64,000 nt of DNA, taken from contig CAKPYH010000002.1 in the NCBI GenBank assembly GCA_934202735.1, positions 1-64,000 of the forward strand, in the 5' to 3' direction. Each line of letters starts with the position of its first letter. The first letter of the stretch is position 1. The position numbers were made by a program, and so were the translations under genes. The stretch is from an uncultured Alphaproteobacteria bacterium (GTDB lineage Bacteria > Pseudomonadota > Alphaproteobacteria > CAAHEQ01 > UBA3637). The notes below the pieces were generated by a model. It was not told where the DNA came from, searched no databases, and saw only the letters and a list, made by a program, of their open reading frames with translations. Positions 7,815 through 16,759 of the stretch are shown here, one piece after another.

Positions 7815-9644
7815 TTACACCTCGGGCAAGCGACCGCGTTCAAATTTACGCCGGTCATTGCTATCCAATAATTTTTTACGCAAGCGAATGGTTTTCGGTG
7901 TTACTTCCACCAATTCATCTTCTTCAATATAGGCCAATGCCGCCTCCAAAGACATTTGCACCGGCGGAATCAAGGCCACAGCTTCATCTTTGCCGGCCGC
8001 CCGCATGTTGGTTAGTTTCTTGCCTTTAATCGGATTGACTTCAATATCGCCGGGTTTGGCGTTGGCCCCGATAATCATACCGGGATACACGGACACACCC
8101 GCCGGTATAAACAGGGGACCGCGTTCTTGAATGTTCCATAGGGCATAGGCCACCGACTTACCCGATTCGGTGGAAATCAACACACCGTTGCGCCGACCGG
8201 AAATGGGGCCCTTATAGGGGGCATAACTGTGGAACAGGCGATTCATAACACCGGTTCCACAGGTATCGGTTAAAAATTCACTGTGATACCCGATTAAACC
8301 ACGGGAGGGAGCCAAGAATGTCAAGCGCGTTTTTCCGCCGCCACTGGGGACCATTTCGGTCATTTCGGCCTTACGCACACTCATCTTTTCCACTACAACG
8401 CCGGTGTAGGCATCATCCACGTCAATTACCACTTCTTCCATCGGTTCAAACTTGTGTCCTTGTTCATCGGTGTGAAACACCACACGGGGACGTGAAACGG
8501 ATAATTCGTACCCTTCGCGGCGCATGGTCTCAATTAAGATCCCCAGTTGTAATTCACCCCGGCCGGCCACTTCAAAGGAATCCGTGGTATCCGTGCGTGA
8601 AATTTTCAGGGCGATATTTCCTTCCGCCTCTTTTTCCAACCGATCCCAAATCATGCGAGATGTTACTTTATCTCCTTCGGTTCCGGCCAAAGGTGATGTG
8701 TTAATGGAAAACGTCATGGCCAAAGTCGGAGGATCAATGGGAAGTGCATGCAACGGTTCTTCTACGCTTAAATCACACAGAGTATCTGCCACGGTTGCGT
8801 CTGAAAAACCTGCAATACTGACAATATCTCCGGCCAAGCCTTCGGCAATCGGTTGGCGCTTCAAACCACGAAAAGCCACAATTTTAGAAGCGCGCGCCGT
8901 TTCCACCGGTTTACCTTCACGGGATAACGCTTTAATCGTTTGATTGGTTTTGATCTTTCCTGATGTAATCCGCCCCGTTAAAATACGCCCGACAAAAGGA
9001 TCAGATTCCAGGGTTGTGACCAACATCTTGAACGGCCCGTTTTCATCGCAAACGGGGGCCGGTACATGTTCCAAAATTTTGTTAAACAAAGGGGTAATAT
9101 CTTTGCGTTCATCGGTCAATGTATTGGCCGCCCATCCATCGCGTCCCGATGCAAACAAAGTGGGAAAATCCAACTGTTCATCGGTAGCCCCCAAGTTTGC
9201 AAACAAGTCAAACACCTCATTTTGGACTTCAATCGGACGTGCATCTGACCGGTCTACTTTGTTGATAACAACAATCGGACGCAGACCTAATTTCAGGGCC
9301 TTGCTTACCACAAATTTTGTTTGGGGCAGGGGGCCTTCTGCCGCGTCAACCAACACGATAACACCGTCCACCATGGACAAGATACGTTCCACTTCACCCC
9401 CGAAATCGGCGTGGCCCGGTGTGTCAACGATGTTGATGCGTGTTCCGTGCCATTCTACCGATGTACACTTGGCGAAGATGGTAATGCCGCGTTCGCGTTC
9501 CAAATCACCCGAATCCATGGCACAAGTGGCCACCTGCTGATTTTCACGAAAAGCACCGCTTTGTTTCAAAAAAGCGTCCACGAATGTTGTTTTGCCATGG
9601 TCAACGTGCGCGATAATCGCGATATTACGTATATTTTGAGTCAT
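7815..9644 (-). CDS. typA: Ribosome-associated translational GTPase TypA/BipA
   Basis: Translation-factor GTPase that binds the ribosome and helps 50S assembly and growth under stress or cold. The 609-aa protein has G1 AHVDHGKTT (residues about 12-20), a G2/switch I region ending RERGITI, G3 DTPGHADFGGEVERIL, G4 NKVD, a beta-barrel domain II, two EF-G-like alpha-beta domains, and a C-terminal BipA domain ending in a basic RRKFERGRLPEV tail. It is followed 3 nt later by the AmpG-like gene. Promoter at 9679-9707. Confidence 0.97.
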   Translation of the reverse strand: MTQNIRNIAIIAHVDHGKTTFVDAFLKQSGAFRENQQVATCAMDSGDLERERGITIFAKCTSVEWHGTRINIVDTPGHADFGGEVERILSMVDGVIVLVDAAEGPLPQTKFVVSKALKLGLRPIVVINKVDRSDARPIEVQNEVFDLFANLGATDEQLDFPTLFASGRDGWAANTLTDERKDITPLFNKILEHVPAPVCDENGPFKMLVTTLESDPFVGRILTGRITSGKIKTNQTIKALSREGKPVETARASKIVAFRGLKRQPIAEGLAGDIVSIAGFSDATVADTLCDLSVEEPLHALPIDPPTLAMTFSINTSPLAGTEGDKVTSRMIWDRLEKEAEGNIALKISRTDTTDSFEVAGRGELQLGILIETMRREGYELSVSRPRVVFHTDEQGHKFEPMEEVVIDVDDAYTGVVVEKMSVRKAEMTEMVPSGGGKTRLTFLAPSRGLIGYHSEFLTDTCGTGVMNRLFHSYAPYKGPISGRRNGVLISTESGKSVAYALWNIQERGPLFIPAGVSVYPGMIIGANAKPGDIEVNPIKGKKLTNMRAAGKDEAVALIPPVQMSLEAALAYIEEDELVEVTPKTIRLRKKLLDSNDRRKFERGRLPEV

Positions 9645-9678
9645 CTGTTTTTGTCCTTATAAAAAATGAATTGCGCGA

Positions 9679-9707
9679 ATTATACACAATTTCAATCAAA
9701 AAGTCCA
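9679..9707 (-). promoter_or_regulatory. Promoter of typA
   Basis: Minus-strand TGGACT (9702-9707), 17-bp spacer ending GTG, perfect TATAAT (9679-9684). Confidence 0.7.
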
Positions 9708-9738
9708 GTAAAAAACGAAAAAATATGACAGATTCCAT

Positions 9739-9767
9739 GAAAAACGGCGGACAAAAAGCCCGCCGTT
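9739..9767 (-). terminator. Terminator of ssb
   Basis: Stem AACGGCGG / CCGCCGTT (9743-9767) with a nine-base loop, followed on the minus strand by a short T run. It separates ssb from typA. Confidence 0.85.
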
Positions 9768-9787
9768 CGTGTCGCCTGAAAAAAATC

Positions 9788-10255
9788 TTAAAACGGGATC
9801 TCATCGTCAAAACCGCCGTTTCCGGTAGCCGGTGCCGAATCCCAGCCGTTGGCGGTCGCCGTATCCGCCGGAGTGGGATCGGCTCCCGCATCATTGGATT
9901 GTGTGTTCCGGTTGTCCAGCATCACCAACTCACCCCGATAAGCCCCCAACACGATTTCAGTTGTGAACTTATCTTGACCTGAAGCATCGGTAAACTTACG
10001 CGTTTGTAAGGAACCTTCCACATAAACTTTTGATCCTTTTTTCAAGAAGCGTTCAGAAAAATCCGCCAGGTTAGAGTTGAAAACAACAACACGATGCCAT
10101 TCGGTTTTTTCCTGTCGTTCACCGCTTTTATCTTTCCATGTATCCGAAGTGGCAACGGACAGGTGGACAATCTTTTGCCCCGCATTTGTGTGCCGAATTT
10201 CCGGATCGCGTCCCAAATTACCGACCAAGATTACTTTGTTAATACTGCCAGCCAT
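9788..10255 (-). CDS. ssb: Single-stranded DNA-binding protein
   Basis: Binds and protects single-stranded DNA during replication, repair and recombination and recruits partners through its tail. The 155-aa protein has the N-terminal OB fold (starting MAGSINKVILVGNLGRDPE, with the TEWHRVVVF strand) over residues 1-110, a Gly/Asn/Thr/Ala-rich linker, and the diagnostic acidic C-terminus DDEIPF. It is a single-gene unit with promoter 10292-10320 and terminator 9739-9767. In many bacteria ssb neighbours uvrA; here it does not. Confidence 0.97.
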   Translation of the reverse strand: MAGSINKVILVGNLGRDPEIRHTNAGQKIVHLSVATSDTWKDKSGERQEKTEWHRVVVFNSNLADFSERFLKKGSKVYVEGSLQTRKFTDASGQDKFTTEIVLGAYRGELVMLDNRNTQSNDAGADPTPADTATANGWDSAPATGNGGFDDEIPF

Positions 10256-10291
10256 AATAATTTCCTTTCGTTAAACTGTATTATCGGGTAT

Positions 10292-10320
10292 ATCATACAC
10301 TGTTTTTTATAAAAAAGCAA
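10292..10320 (-). promoter_or_regulatory. Promoter of ssb
   Basis: Minus-strand TTGCTT (10315-10320), 17-bp spacer ending GTG, TATGAT (10292-10297). No LexA-type box is evident. Confidence 0.7.
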
Positions 10321-10330
10321 ACTTTTTGTG

Positions 10331-11044
10331 CTATCCCCGCAACAATTCACCCGACAGGCGTAAAACATCGGGGTTCGTAGCAAATTTTCGCCGCCAATCG
10401 TCTACACCTTTTGTCCAATCGGTACGCGGAATGTCGGGGTGATTTTTGAAGCGGATAAAGAAATCATGGATGGTTTGGTGAATATCGGCCGGTGCATCGG
10501 GCAGGGCTGCCACGTCCAAATACGTTTCCAATGCGACATCGTAATCTTCCAAGTCCGCCGCCATATCGGCCACCGTGCGTCCCAGTTCGGAATCTTCCGG
10601 GGCCAATGAGAAGGCTTGACGTAACGCGTAAACGGCTTCGCCTTCGTGCTTTAAGGCAACCAAACAATGGGCCACATTGACATACGACGGGGCAAAGTTT
10701 TCATCGGTCAAAATGGCCGCATCACAGGCGTTCAAAGCATCTACATACCGTCCCAGCGTATACAAAGTAGACCCGTAATTGCACCGGGCTTGGACATCAA
10801 ATGTATCCAACTCAATCGCCTGTGCATAGGCTTTCAGGGCTTCTTCAAAACGGCCCAAACCGTACAGGGCATTACCTTGAATGACAAATAAAGAGGCCCG
10901 GACTTCATCATCGTCTTCATCTTCATCAGCAATAGGGGCATCCAACAAAGCGGTGGAATCCACCAAGACTTCGGCAAATCGCCCGGCGGCGTTCCATTCA
11001 TTTAATCGGCTGATTTCAGTATTGATTTTATCTATAGTATCCAT
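10331..11044 (-). CDS. TPR-repeat protein, 237 aa
   Basis: Soluble protein with several tetratricopeptide repeats, visible as ALYGLGRFEEALKAYAQAIE, a second unit around YTLGRYVDALNACDAAIL and a third around ALKHEGEAVYALRQAFSL. An acidic run (EDEDDDE) precedes the repeats. No signal peptide or catalytic domain is seen; TPR arrays usually bind partner proteins. It begins 10 nt after pepN ends on the same strand, with AAGGAG before its ATG, so it is probably in the pepN operon. Partner and process unknown. Confidence 0.85.
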   Translation of the reverse strand: MDTIDKINTEISRLNEWNAAGRFAEVLVDSTALLDAPIADEDEDDDEVRASLFVIQGNALYGLGRFEEALKAYAQAIELDTFDVQARCNYGSTLYTLGRYVDALNACDAAILTDENFAPSYVNVAHCLVALKHEGEAVYALRQAFSLAPEDSELGRTVADMAADLEDYDVALETYLDVAALPDAPADIHQTIHDFFIRFKNHPDIPRTDWTKGVDDWRRKFATNPDVLRLSGELLRG

Positions 11045-11054
11045 GTTGTTCTCC

Positions 11055-13577
11055 TTATGCTAAAATACGTTCAACGGTTTCACGGGCGTTGGTGGACAGG
11101 TCCGGGATAGCCAATAACCCTTCTAAAGCCAAACGAGCCGCCGCTTTTCGGGCGGAATCAAATTTTTTGAACCGCGCAAAAGCCGTCAGTAAACGCGCCG
11201 ACAGATGAGGGTTTAATTTATCAACCAAAGCGCATTGTCCTGCAAAGAAACGGTATCCTTCACCGTCTGCCCGATTAAAGGCCGTCAGGTTCCCCGAAAA
11301 GGCTCCGATAACCGACCGAACTTTGTTGGGGTTTTTATAATCAAAAACAGGATGATTGATTAAACCCCGTACGACAGCCAACGCATCGGCCACCGGATCA
11401 CGGGCCTGTATGACAAACCACTTATTCAGGACTAAATCATCTCCGTCATACCGTTTATAGAAATCGGCCAGGGCTTCTTCTTTATGCGGTAATCCGTTAT
11501 TGACCAGGATATTCAAAGCCGCCAATCTGTCGGTTAGATTGTCCGCCGACTGATACTGTTCCCAGGCCAAGTCCCGATGTTGCGTCAGGGCCAAATACCC
11601 CAAGGCTACATTTTTCAGGGCGCGTTGTGCGGCCGGTTCGGCTTCGGGTGAATAAGGACCGGGGACTTGATTGTCGTGATACAGACGCAGCAGATCTTGT
11701 GTGTAAGTATCGGCAAAGGCCTGTCTCATGGCTTGTCGGACGGCTACAACGGTATCTAAATCCACCGTGTCCAAACGATCTATTAAATCATTTTCGGTCG
11801 GTAAAACGATGGCGCGGGCCAAAAAGGCTTTGTCTAAATTCGGTTGCGTTAAATAAGATCCCAAGGCGTTGATAACGTCCTGTTCCGGTGTCATGTTTTT
11901 ATTTTGTACCATACGCAACATTGAATCTAATGCATATTGTTGACCGACATCATAGCGATTAAATAAATCCGAATCGTACGTCATCAAAAGCAAACGGTTT
12001 TCCGGTGTGTAGGCTATGTCTATATCCACCGGTGCCGTAAAGCCCCGATTCACGGACAAAACGGGTTGCACTTTTAACTTTTTGAATGTAAAGGTCTGAA
12101 CCTTATCTTTCAGGATAAAAGTTCCCGTTTGTATATCTTTCCCGTCCGGACCGATCAGGCCGTATGCCAACGGTATCACAAAAGGTGTTTTGCATGACCG
12201 ATGTGATTGTGTCATTTTGACCGTGAATGTACCATCTTGCCAGGTCGTTTGAATGGCGACTTTCGGGCGACCGGCCACGGCATACCATTGTTTGAATTGA
12301 GTCAAATCCGTGTGTGAACCGTCTTCAATGGCTTTGACAAACTCATCAATGGTTACGGCTTGCCCGTCATGACGTTTGAAGTAAATATCACACCCTTTAC
12401 GAAAGGCTTTATCTCCGACAATGGCCTGTTGCATACGGATGACTTCGGCCCCTTTTTCATAAATGGTCGTGGTGTAAAAATTTTCAATTTCCTGATACGA
12501 AGCAGGCCGTACCGGATGGGCCAGCGGACCGTCATCTTCCGGATACTGAAAAGTCCTTAGCGTGATGGCATCATCAATACGACCTACGGATCTGGAACGG
12601 GTATCGTATCCGAATTCTTGATCCCGAAAGACCGTAAATCCTTCTTTTAACGATAGTTCAAACCAACTGCGCAATGTAACACGATCGCCGCTGTAATTGT
12701 GGAAGTATTCATGTCCGACAACGTGTTCAATATATTCAAACGTTGCATCTGTTGCTGTATCTTTTGAGGCTAATAAAGCCGCATCGTTAAAGATATTTAA
12801 CGATTTATTTTCCATGGCTCCGGCATTAAAGTGAGAAACGGCAACGATATTAAAAGATTGCAAATCGTATTCCAATCCGAAGCGTTTTTCATCCCAAGCC
12901 ATCGCTTTTTTCAAGGATTCCATAGCCCAACCCAAGCGATCTTTTTTGCCCCGTTCACAATATAGGCCCAGTTTAACGACTTTACCGGATTTTGTGGTAA
13001 AGGTATCATGAATGGAATCCAAATCCCCCGCCACCAAGGCGAACAGATAACTGGGCTTGTTAAAAGGGTCTTCAAAGACAACGGTATCACCCGTATCTTT
13101 GACTTTGTTTCCGTTGGAAAGCAGAACGGGATATTTCTGACGATCGGCATGAATGGTTACGGTCCACTTGCTGGGAACATCGGAATGATCGGGGTAATAT
13201 GTAATGCTGCGGAAACCTTCGGGTTCACATTGTGTGCACAGCATACCGTCCGAAGCATATAAACCGGCCAGACGTGTATTGGCCGATGGATTGATTCCCA
13301 CCGTTGTTTCCAGGATGAATGTTTTAGCCTGCGGATGCAATGTCAAAGTCGTATCTGTCAACTCGTAATCGGCAGGTGTCAGAGACTTTCCGTCTATCTT
13401 TATTTCTTGCAGGGTCATATACTGCCCGTTTAATACCAATGCTTTGCGTGTATCATAGTCTGCAAAAGCCAATTTGGCCCGCACGATGGTTTGTGTCGGA
13501 TCCAATGTGAACTCCAAGTCCGTTGTGGCTAACCGGTAATGAGGGGCCACATAGTCTTTTCTGTATTTAATGCCCAT
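11055..13577 (-). CDS. pepN: Aminopeptidase N (M1 family)
   Basis: Zinc metallopeptidase that removes N-terminal residues from peptides in the cytoplasm. In the 840-aa form the substrate-anchoring GAMEN motif is at about 253-257 and the zinc-binding HEYFH (HExxH) at about 289-293, with the downstream Glu in ELSLKEGFTVFRDQ. Length and C-terminal helical domain match the proteobacterial PepN/DUF3458 type. The start at 13577 follows AAGGA by about 9 nt; an in-frame start at 13643 would overlap the upstream gene far more. The stop of the Sel1 gene overlaps this start by 11 bp. Confidence 0.95.
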   Translation of the reverse strand: MGIKYRKDYVAPHYRLATTDLEFTLDPTQTIVRAKLAFADYDTRKALVLNGQYMTLQEIKIDGKSLTPADYELTDTTLTLHPQAKTFILETTVGINPSANTRLAGLYASDGMLCTQCEPEGFRSITYYPDHSDVPSKWTVTIHADRQKYPVLLSNGNKVKDTGDTVVFEDPFNKPSYLFALVAGDLDSIHDTFTTKSGKVVKLGLYCERGKKDRLGWAMESLKKAMAWDEKRFGLEYDLQSFNIVAVSHFNAGAMENKSLNIFNDAALLASKDTATDATFEYIEHVVGHEYFHNYSGDRVTLRSWFELSLKEGFTVFRDQEFGYDTRSRSVGRIDDAITLRTFQYPEDDGPLAHPVRPASYQEIENFYTTTIYEKGAEVIRMQQAIVGDKAFRKGCDIYFKRHDGQAVTIDEFVKAIEDGSHTDLTQFKQWYAVAGRPKVAIQTTWQDGTFTVKMTQSHRSCKTPFVIPLAYGLIGPDGKDIQTGTFILKDKVQTFTFKKLKVQPVLSVNRGFTAPVDIDIAYTPENRLLLMTYDSDLFNRYDVGQQYALDSMLRMVQNKNMTPEQDVINALGSYLTQPNLDKAFLARAIVLPTENDLIDRLDTVDLDTVVAVRQAMRQAFADTYTQDLLRLYHDNQVPGPYSPEAEPAAQRALKNVALGYLALTQHRDLAWEQYQSADNLTDRLAALNILVNNGLPHKEEALADFYKRYDGDDLVLNKWFVIQARDPVADALAVVRGLINHPVFDYKNPNKVRSVIGAFSGNLTAFNRADGEGYRFFAGQCALVDKLNPHLSARLLTAFARFKKFDSARKAAARLALEGLLAIPDLSTNARETVERILA

Positions 13578-14094
13578 TTTTATTTTTCCTTTCTTGTAAT
13601 TGACGATACCAATAGGCTTGCCTGTCCGGGTTTTCGCCGTCATACAGGGCGATCAAACCGGTTATGGCATTGATATTTCCTTTTTCTGCCGCGCGTTCAT
13701 ACAGGATCATCAGGTCTGCCGGTTGATAGTCCCCCATATATCCCCGTTGCATCCATACCCCCATGGCATACAAAGCGTTCGGATAATCTTGATCTGCCGC
13801 CGCTTTCATCCATTTGAGGGCCAAGTCCCGATTTTCGGGTATTTTATCGCCTACATCATACATGACGGCCAAAGTGTATTGCGATTCGGCCATTCCCCCC
13901 TCGGCCGCTTTTGTTAGGTTTTTCAGTGCTGCCCGATAATTTTTTTCATGCAGCTGCGTTTGGGCTAAGGCGGCATACTCCATAGGTGTTTTGAAACTGA
14001 CATGCACAATAATGCCACCCACAACAATCAACGACACAATCAAGGCTGCCACAATCAAGTGTGTCGGTTTCAGATTTGATATCCGTTGGCGCAT
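13567..14094 (-). CDS. Membrane-anchored Sel1-repeat protein, 175 aa
   Basis: Starts at ATG 14094, 6 nt after AAGGAG. One hydrophobic segment (about residues 15-35) forms a signal anchor. The rest holds Sel1-like/TPR repeats with the AEGGMAESQYTLAVMYDVG, AAADQDYPNALYAMGVWMQRG and AAEKGNINAITGLIALYDG pattern. Sel1 repeats mediate protein contacts, often at the envelope; the partner here is unknown. It is first in a run with pepN and the TPR gene. Its predicted promoter overlaps the start of the divergent murL gene. Confidence 0.85.
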   Translation of the reverse strand: MRQRISNLKPTHLIVAALIVSLIVVGGIIVHVSFKTPMEYAALAQTQLHEKNYRAALKNLTKAAEGGMAESQYTLAVMYDVGDKIPENRDLALKWMKAAADQDYPNALYAMGVWMQRGYMGDYQPADLMILYERAAEKGNINAITGLIALYDGENPDRQAYWYRQLQERKNKNGH

Positions 14095-14103
14095 AGTTTC
14101 TCC

Positions 14104-14132
14104 TTGCAAAAATTCCAAAATCCGTGTAGAAT
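14104..14132 (+). promoter_or_regulatory. Promoter of murL-murD2
   Basis: TTGCAA (14104-14109), 17-bp spacer ending GTG, TAGAAT (14127-14132). A start about 30 bp before the TTG start codon is implied. Confidence 0.65.
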
Positions 14133-14149
14133 GACATTCATTGTTTTTA

Positions 14150-14178
14150 ATTGTAAAAGGAAAAAAGTTTTTGTGCAA
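14150..14178 (-). promoter_or_regulatory. Promoter of the Sel1-pepN-TPR run
   Basis: Minus-strand TTGCAC (14173-14178), 17-bp spacer, TACAAT (14150-14155). The -35 box lies inside the first codons of murL, so the two divergent units overlap. Confidence 0.55.
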
Positions 14179-15484
14179 GGTTTTTTACTATAAAAAGTTC
14201 AATTTTTTGCCCGAAACAGGGATATTGACCCTGACATACGGTATAGACGACAATCACACGTTTACCGAAACCATGGTGTTTCCGGGTGCTCCGTTTGCTT
14301 TGTCATCGGGTAAGGAACGGGCTTTAAATCAAATTTTTCGTTTGTTGCATGTGGCAGCGGGAATCAGTTATTACAAAGCCTTTCTGCCCCCTGAAATTTG
14401 TATTGAAGGGGACGGCTTGACCGAATCGGAAGCTGCGTTTTTTAATCATTTTTATCTGTCAGGTTTGGGTGAGTTTGCCGTACGCAATCATTTGAATCTG
14501 CAAGGCCGAATTGATTTTCCGGCGGATTCGTCGGTTCGGCGAACACCGGCCCGATTACGCCTGCCGTATAATGCTCTTATTCCGGTTGGCGGGGGCAAGG
14601 ATTCTTGTGTCACAACGGAACTGATCAAGCAAACCGATTTGCCGGCCATGACGATAGCCATGGGATGCCCGCGTCCGATACGGGATTGTATGGATATTTC
14701 CGGGTTGCCGTCCGTCTGCTTATCCCGTGAACTGGATTCGCATTTATTAGAATTAAATCAAACGGGAACGGTGTATAACGGGCATGTGCCGATTACAGGG
14801 ATTCTGGCCTTCGTCTTATGGGCGGCCGCGATTTTATATGATAAAAAGTATGTGGTGATGTCCTGTGAACGATCGGCCGATTCGGGCAACATGACACAAG
14901 GCGATTTGGTGATCAATCATCAATATAGTAAATCCTTTGCCTTTGAACGGGATTTTTATGCTCTGACACAAACAATAACGCCCGAGTTTCGGTATTTTTC
15001 TCTCTTGCGTCCTTTATCCGAAGCACATATCGGTCAATTATTTTCCCGTTTGTGTACGGCGTATTTTCCTGCGTTTACCAGTTGCAATCGCGCGTTTCGC
15101 TTGGATAAAACAAAAAGGCTGGACCGGTGGTGCGGTACCTGTGATAAATGTCGTTTTGTATTTTTAATTTTGGCTCCGTTTTTGGAACGGGATACATGGA
15201 TACATCTGATGGGGTGCAACCCGTTGAATGACGATGAACAAATCGGCGGGTATCGTGAATTATTGGGATTGACGGGACATAAACCGTTTGAATGCGTGGG
15301 CGAATTGGATGAATCTCGTTGGGCGTTCGGGTGTTTGGCTCAACGGCCGGAATGGCAAAACGATGTAGTGATCCGGGCGTTGGCGGATCAAGTGTCGGTA
15401 CCTGATGGGACCTTGATTTTTCAACCGTCCGGTTCCCATCTGATTCCTGAGGAATTAACACATGTATTGGAAAAATTTAGATAA
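14171..15484 (+). CDS. murL: UDP-MurNAc-L-Ala-L-Glu epimerase MurL
   Basis: Predicted to epimerise the terminal L-glutamate of UDP-MurNAc-L-Ala-L-Glu to D-glutamate, replacing glutamate racemase in peptidoglycan precursor synthesis (the pathway described in Xanthomonas). Seen: a PP-loop-like GGGKDS at about residues 140-145, a conserved SCERSADSGN segment, and a cysteine cluster WCGTCDKC at about 320-327, as expected for this family. The start is a TTG at 14171, 9 nt after AAAAGGA; an earlier TTG at 14141 lacks a ribosome site. It overlaps murD2 by 23 bp. The adjacent murD2 strongly supports the call; activity itself is inferred. Confidence 0.85.
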   Translation: MCKVFYYKKFNFLPETGILTLTYGIDDNHTFTETMVFPGAPFALSSGKERALNQIFRLLHVAAGISYYKAFLPPEICIEGDGLTESEAAFFNHFYLSGLGEFAVRNHLNLQGRIDFPADSSVRRTPARLRLPYNALIPVGGGKDSCVTTELIKQTDLPAMTIAMGCPRPIRDCMDISGLPSVCLSRELDSHLLELNQTGTVYNGHVPITGILAFVLWAAAILYDKKYVVMSCERSADSGNMTQGDLVINHQYSKSFAFERDFYALTQTITPEFRYFSLLRPLSEAHIGQLFSRLCTAYFPAFTSCNRAFRLDKTKRLDRWCGTCDKCRFVFLILAPFLERDTWIHLMGCNPLNDDEQIGGYRELLGLTGHKPFECVGELDESRWAFGCLAQRPEWQNDVVIRALADQVSVPDGTLIFQPSGSHLIPEELTHVLEKFR

Positions 15485-16721
15485 TAAACGAGTCGGTATT
15501 TGGGGAATGGGGCGTGAAGGTCAGGCGGTCCGTCAGGCCTTGTCCCGCCATGCACCGGGGGCAACAATTATTGAGATCGGCGAAGACAATACGGCCGACA
15601 TAAAGGTTTGTGATGTTGTGGTCAAGTCGCCGGGCGTTAGTTTATATCGCCCTGAAATTCAGGCCGCTCTGCAACAGGGGATCACTATCACTTCGGGAAC
15701 AAACCTGTATTTTGCAAACAAAAAGTCATCGGTATTTGTGGTGGCTGTAACGGGAACAAAGGGGAAAAGCACGACATCGGCCTTGTTGGCGCATACGTTG
15801 CAGTTCCTGGGACAATCAGTAGTCTTGGGCGGGAATATCGGGAAACCTTTGTTGGATTTTGTGGATGAGACACCGGATATACTGGTGGCCGAATTATCCA
15901 GCTATCAGTGTGCCGATTTTTCGGGGCGGCCGAATATCGGGATTCTAACCAACCTATATCCCGAACATTTACAATGGCACGGGTCTCATGAACGGTATTA
16001 CCAGGATAAATGTCGGATGATACGGTCTGCCGCACGGGCGATCTTGAACGAAAATGATGAAACGACAAAAGCACTAAATCCGGTAAAAAATCCTGTTTGG
16101 TTTAATGCGCCGGCGGGCATGCATGTGCAAGATGATATGTTTTATGACGGAGAAACAGCTTTATTTCCTGTCTCTTGTCTGACGGCCCCCGGGATACATA
16201 ATGCATGGAATGCCTGTGCCGTATTGGCGGTGGTCAAAGAATTGGGGTTTGAACCATGTCGTTGTGCAACACCGTTTTCAACGTTTCAACCTTTGCCACA
16301 CCGATTGCAAATTTTGGGTACAATGCACGGATTGACCTATGTGGATGACAGTATTTCTACAACCCCTGAAACGGCTATGGCGGCTTTGCGGGCCCTGGAC
16401 AAGGGGGGGGATATAACGTTATTAGCCGGTGGTTTTGACCGAGGACAGGATTATACGAATCTGGTTGCTCTGATGAAGAAACATCGGGATAAATGGCGGT
16501 TGGTCACATTGCCGGATACGGGAACACGTTTGGGACAAATGGCACAACAGGCCGGTATAGAAACCGTGCCGACTTCGGACATGCCGACAGCGGTCAGTAT
16601 TGCCCAGCATATCACGCCGATCGGCGGAGTTATTTTGTTATCTCCGGCCGCCCCCAGTTATAATATGTATCGGAATTTTGAAGAGAGGGGTTTAGATTTT
16701 AAACATTGGTCCGGTGTTTAG
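15462..16721 (+). CDS. murD2: UDP-MurNAc-L-alanine--L-glutamate ligase MurD2
   Basis: Mur-ligase family enzyme. Seen: N-terminal Rossmann-like segment (RVGIWGMGREGQAV), ATP loop GTKGKST at about 98-104, ELSSYQ at about 144-149, and the C-terminal ligase segment LLSPAAPSYNMYRNFEERG. Classical MurD adds D-Glu to UDP-MurNAc-L-Ala; MurD2 adds L-Glu, which MurL then epimerises. The choice of MurD2 rests mainly on the 23-bp overlap with murL, since the motifs alone do not fix the stereochemistry. At 419 aa it is slightly shorter than typical MurD. A terminator follows directly. Confidence 0.85.
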   Translation: MYWKNLDNKRVGIWGMGREGQAVRQALSRHAPGATIIEIGEDNTADIKVCDVVVKSPGVSLYRPEIQAALQQGITITSGTNLYFANKKSSVFVVAVTGTKGKSTTSALLAHTLQFLGQSVVLGGNIGKPLLDFVDETPDILVAELSSYQCADFSGRPNIGILTNLYPEHLQWHGSHERYYQDKCRMIRSAARAILNENDETTKALNPVKNPVWFNAPAGMHVQDDMFYDGETALFPVSCLTAPGIHNAWNACAVLAVVKELGFEPCRCATPFSTFQPLPHRLQILGTMHGLTYVDDSISTTPETAMAALRALDKGGDITLLAGGFDRGQDYTNLVALMKKHRDKWRLVTLPDTGTRLGQMAQQAGIETVPTSDMPTAVSIAQHITPIGGVILLSPAAPSYNMYRNFEERGLDFKHWSGV

Positions 16722-16733
16722 CCGAAAAAAAAC

Positions 16734-16752
16734 CGGCGGTTTTACCGCCGGC
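16734..16752. terminator. Bidirectional terminator between murD2 and the lipoprotein gene
   Basis: Stem CCGGCGG / CCGCCGG with loop TTTTA. The plus strand continues CTTTCTT and the minus strand continues with eight T, so it can end both convergent transcripts. Confidence 0.85.
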
Positions 16753-16759
16753 TTTCTTG

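Noticed and set aside
8524..9540. Long plus-strand open frames opposite typA
   Set aside because: Fully antisense to a highly conserved gene, with low-complexity translations and no ribosome site.
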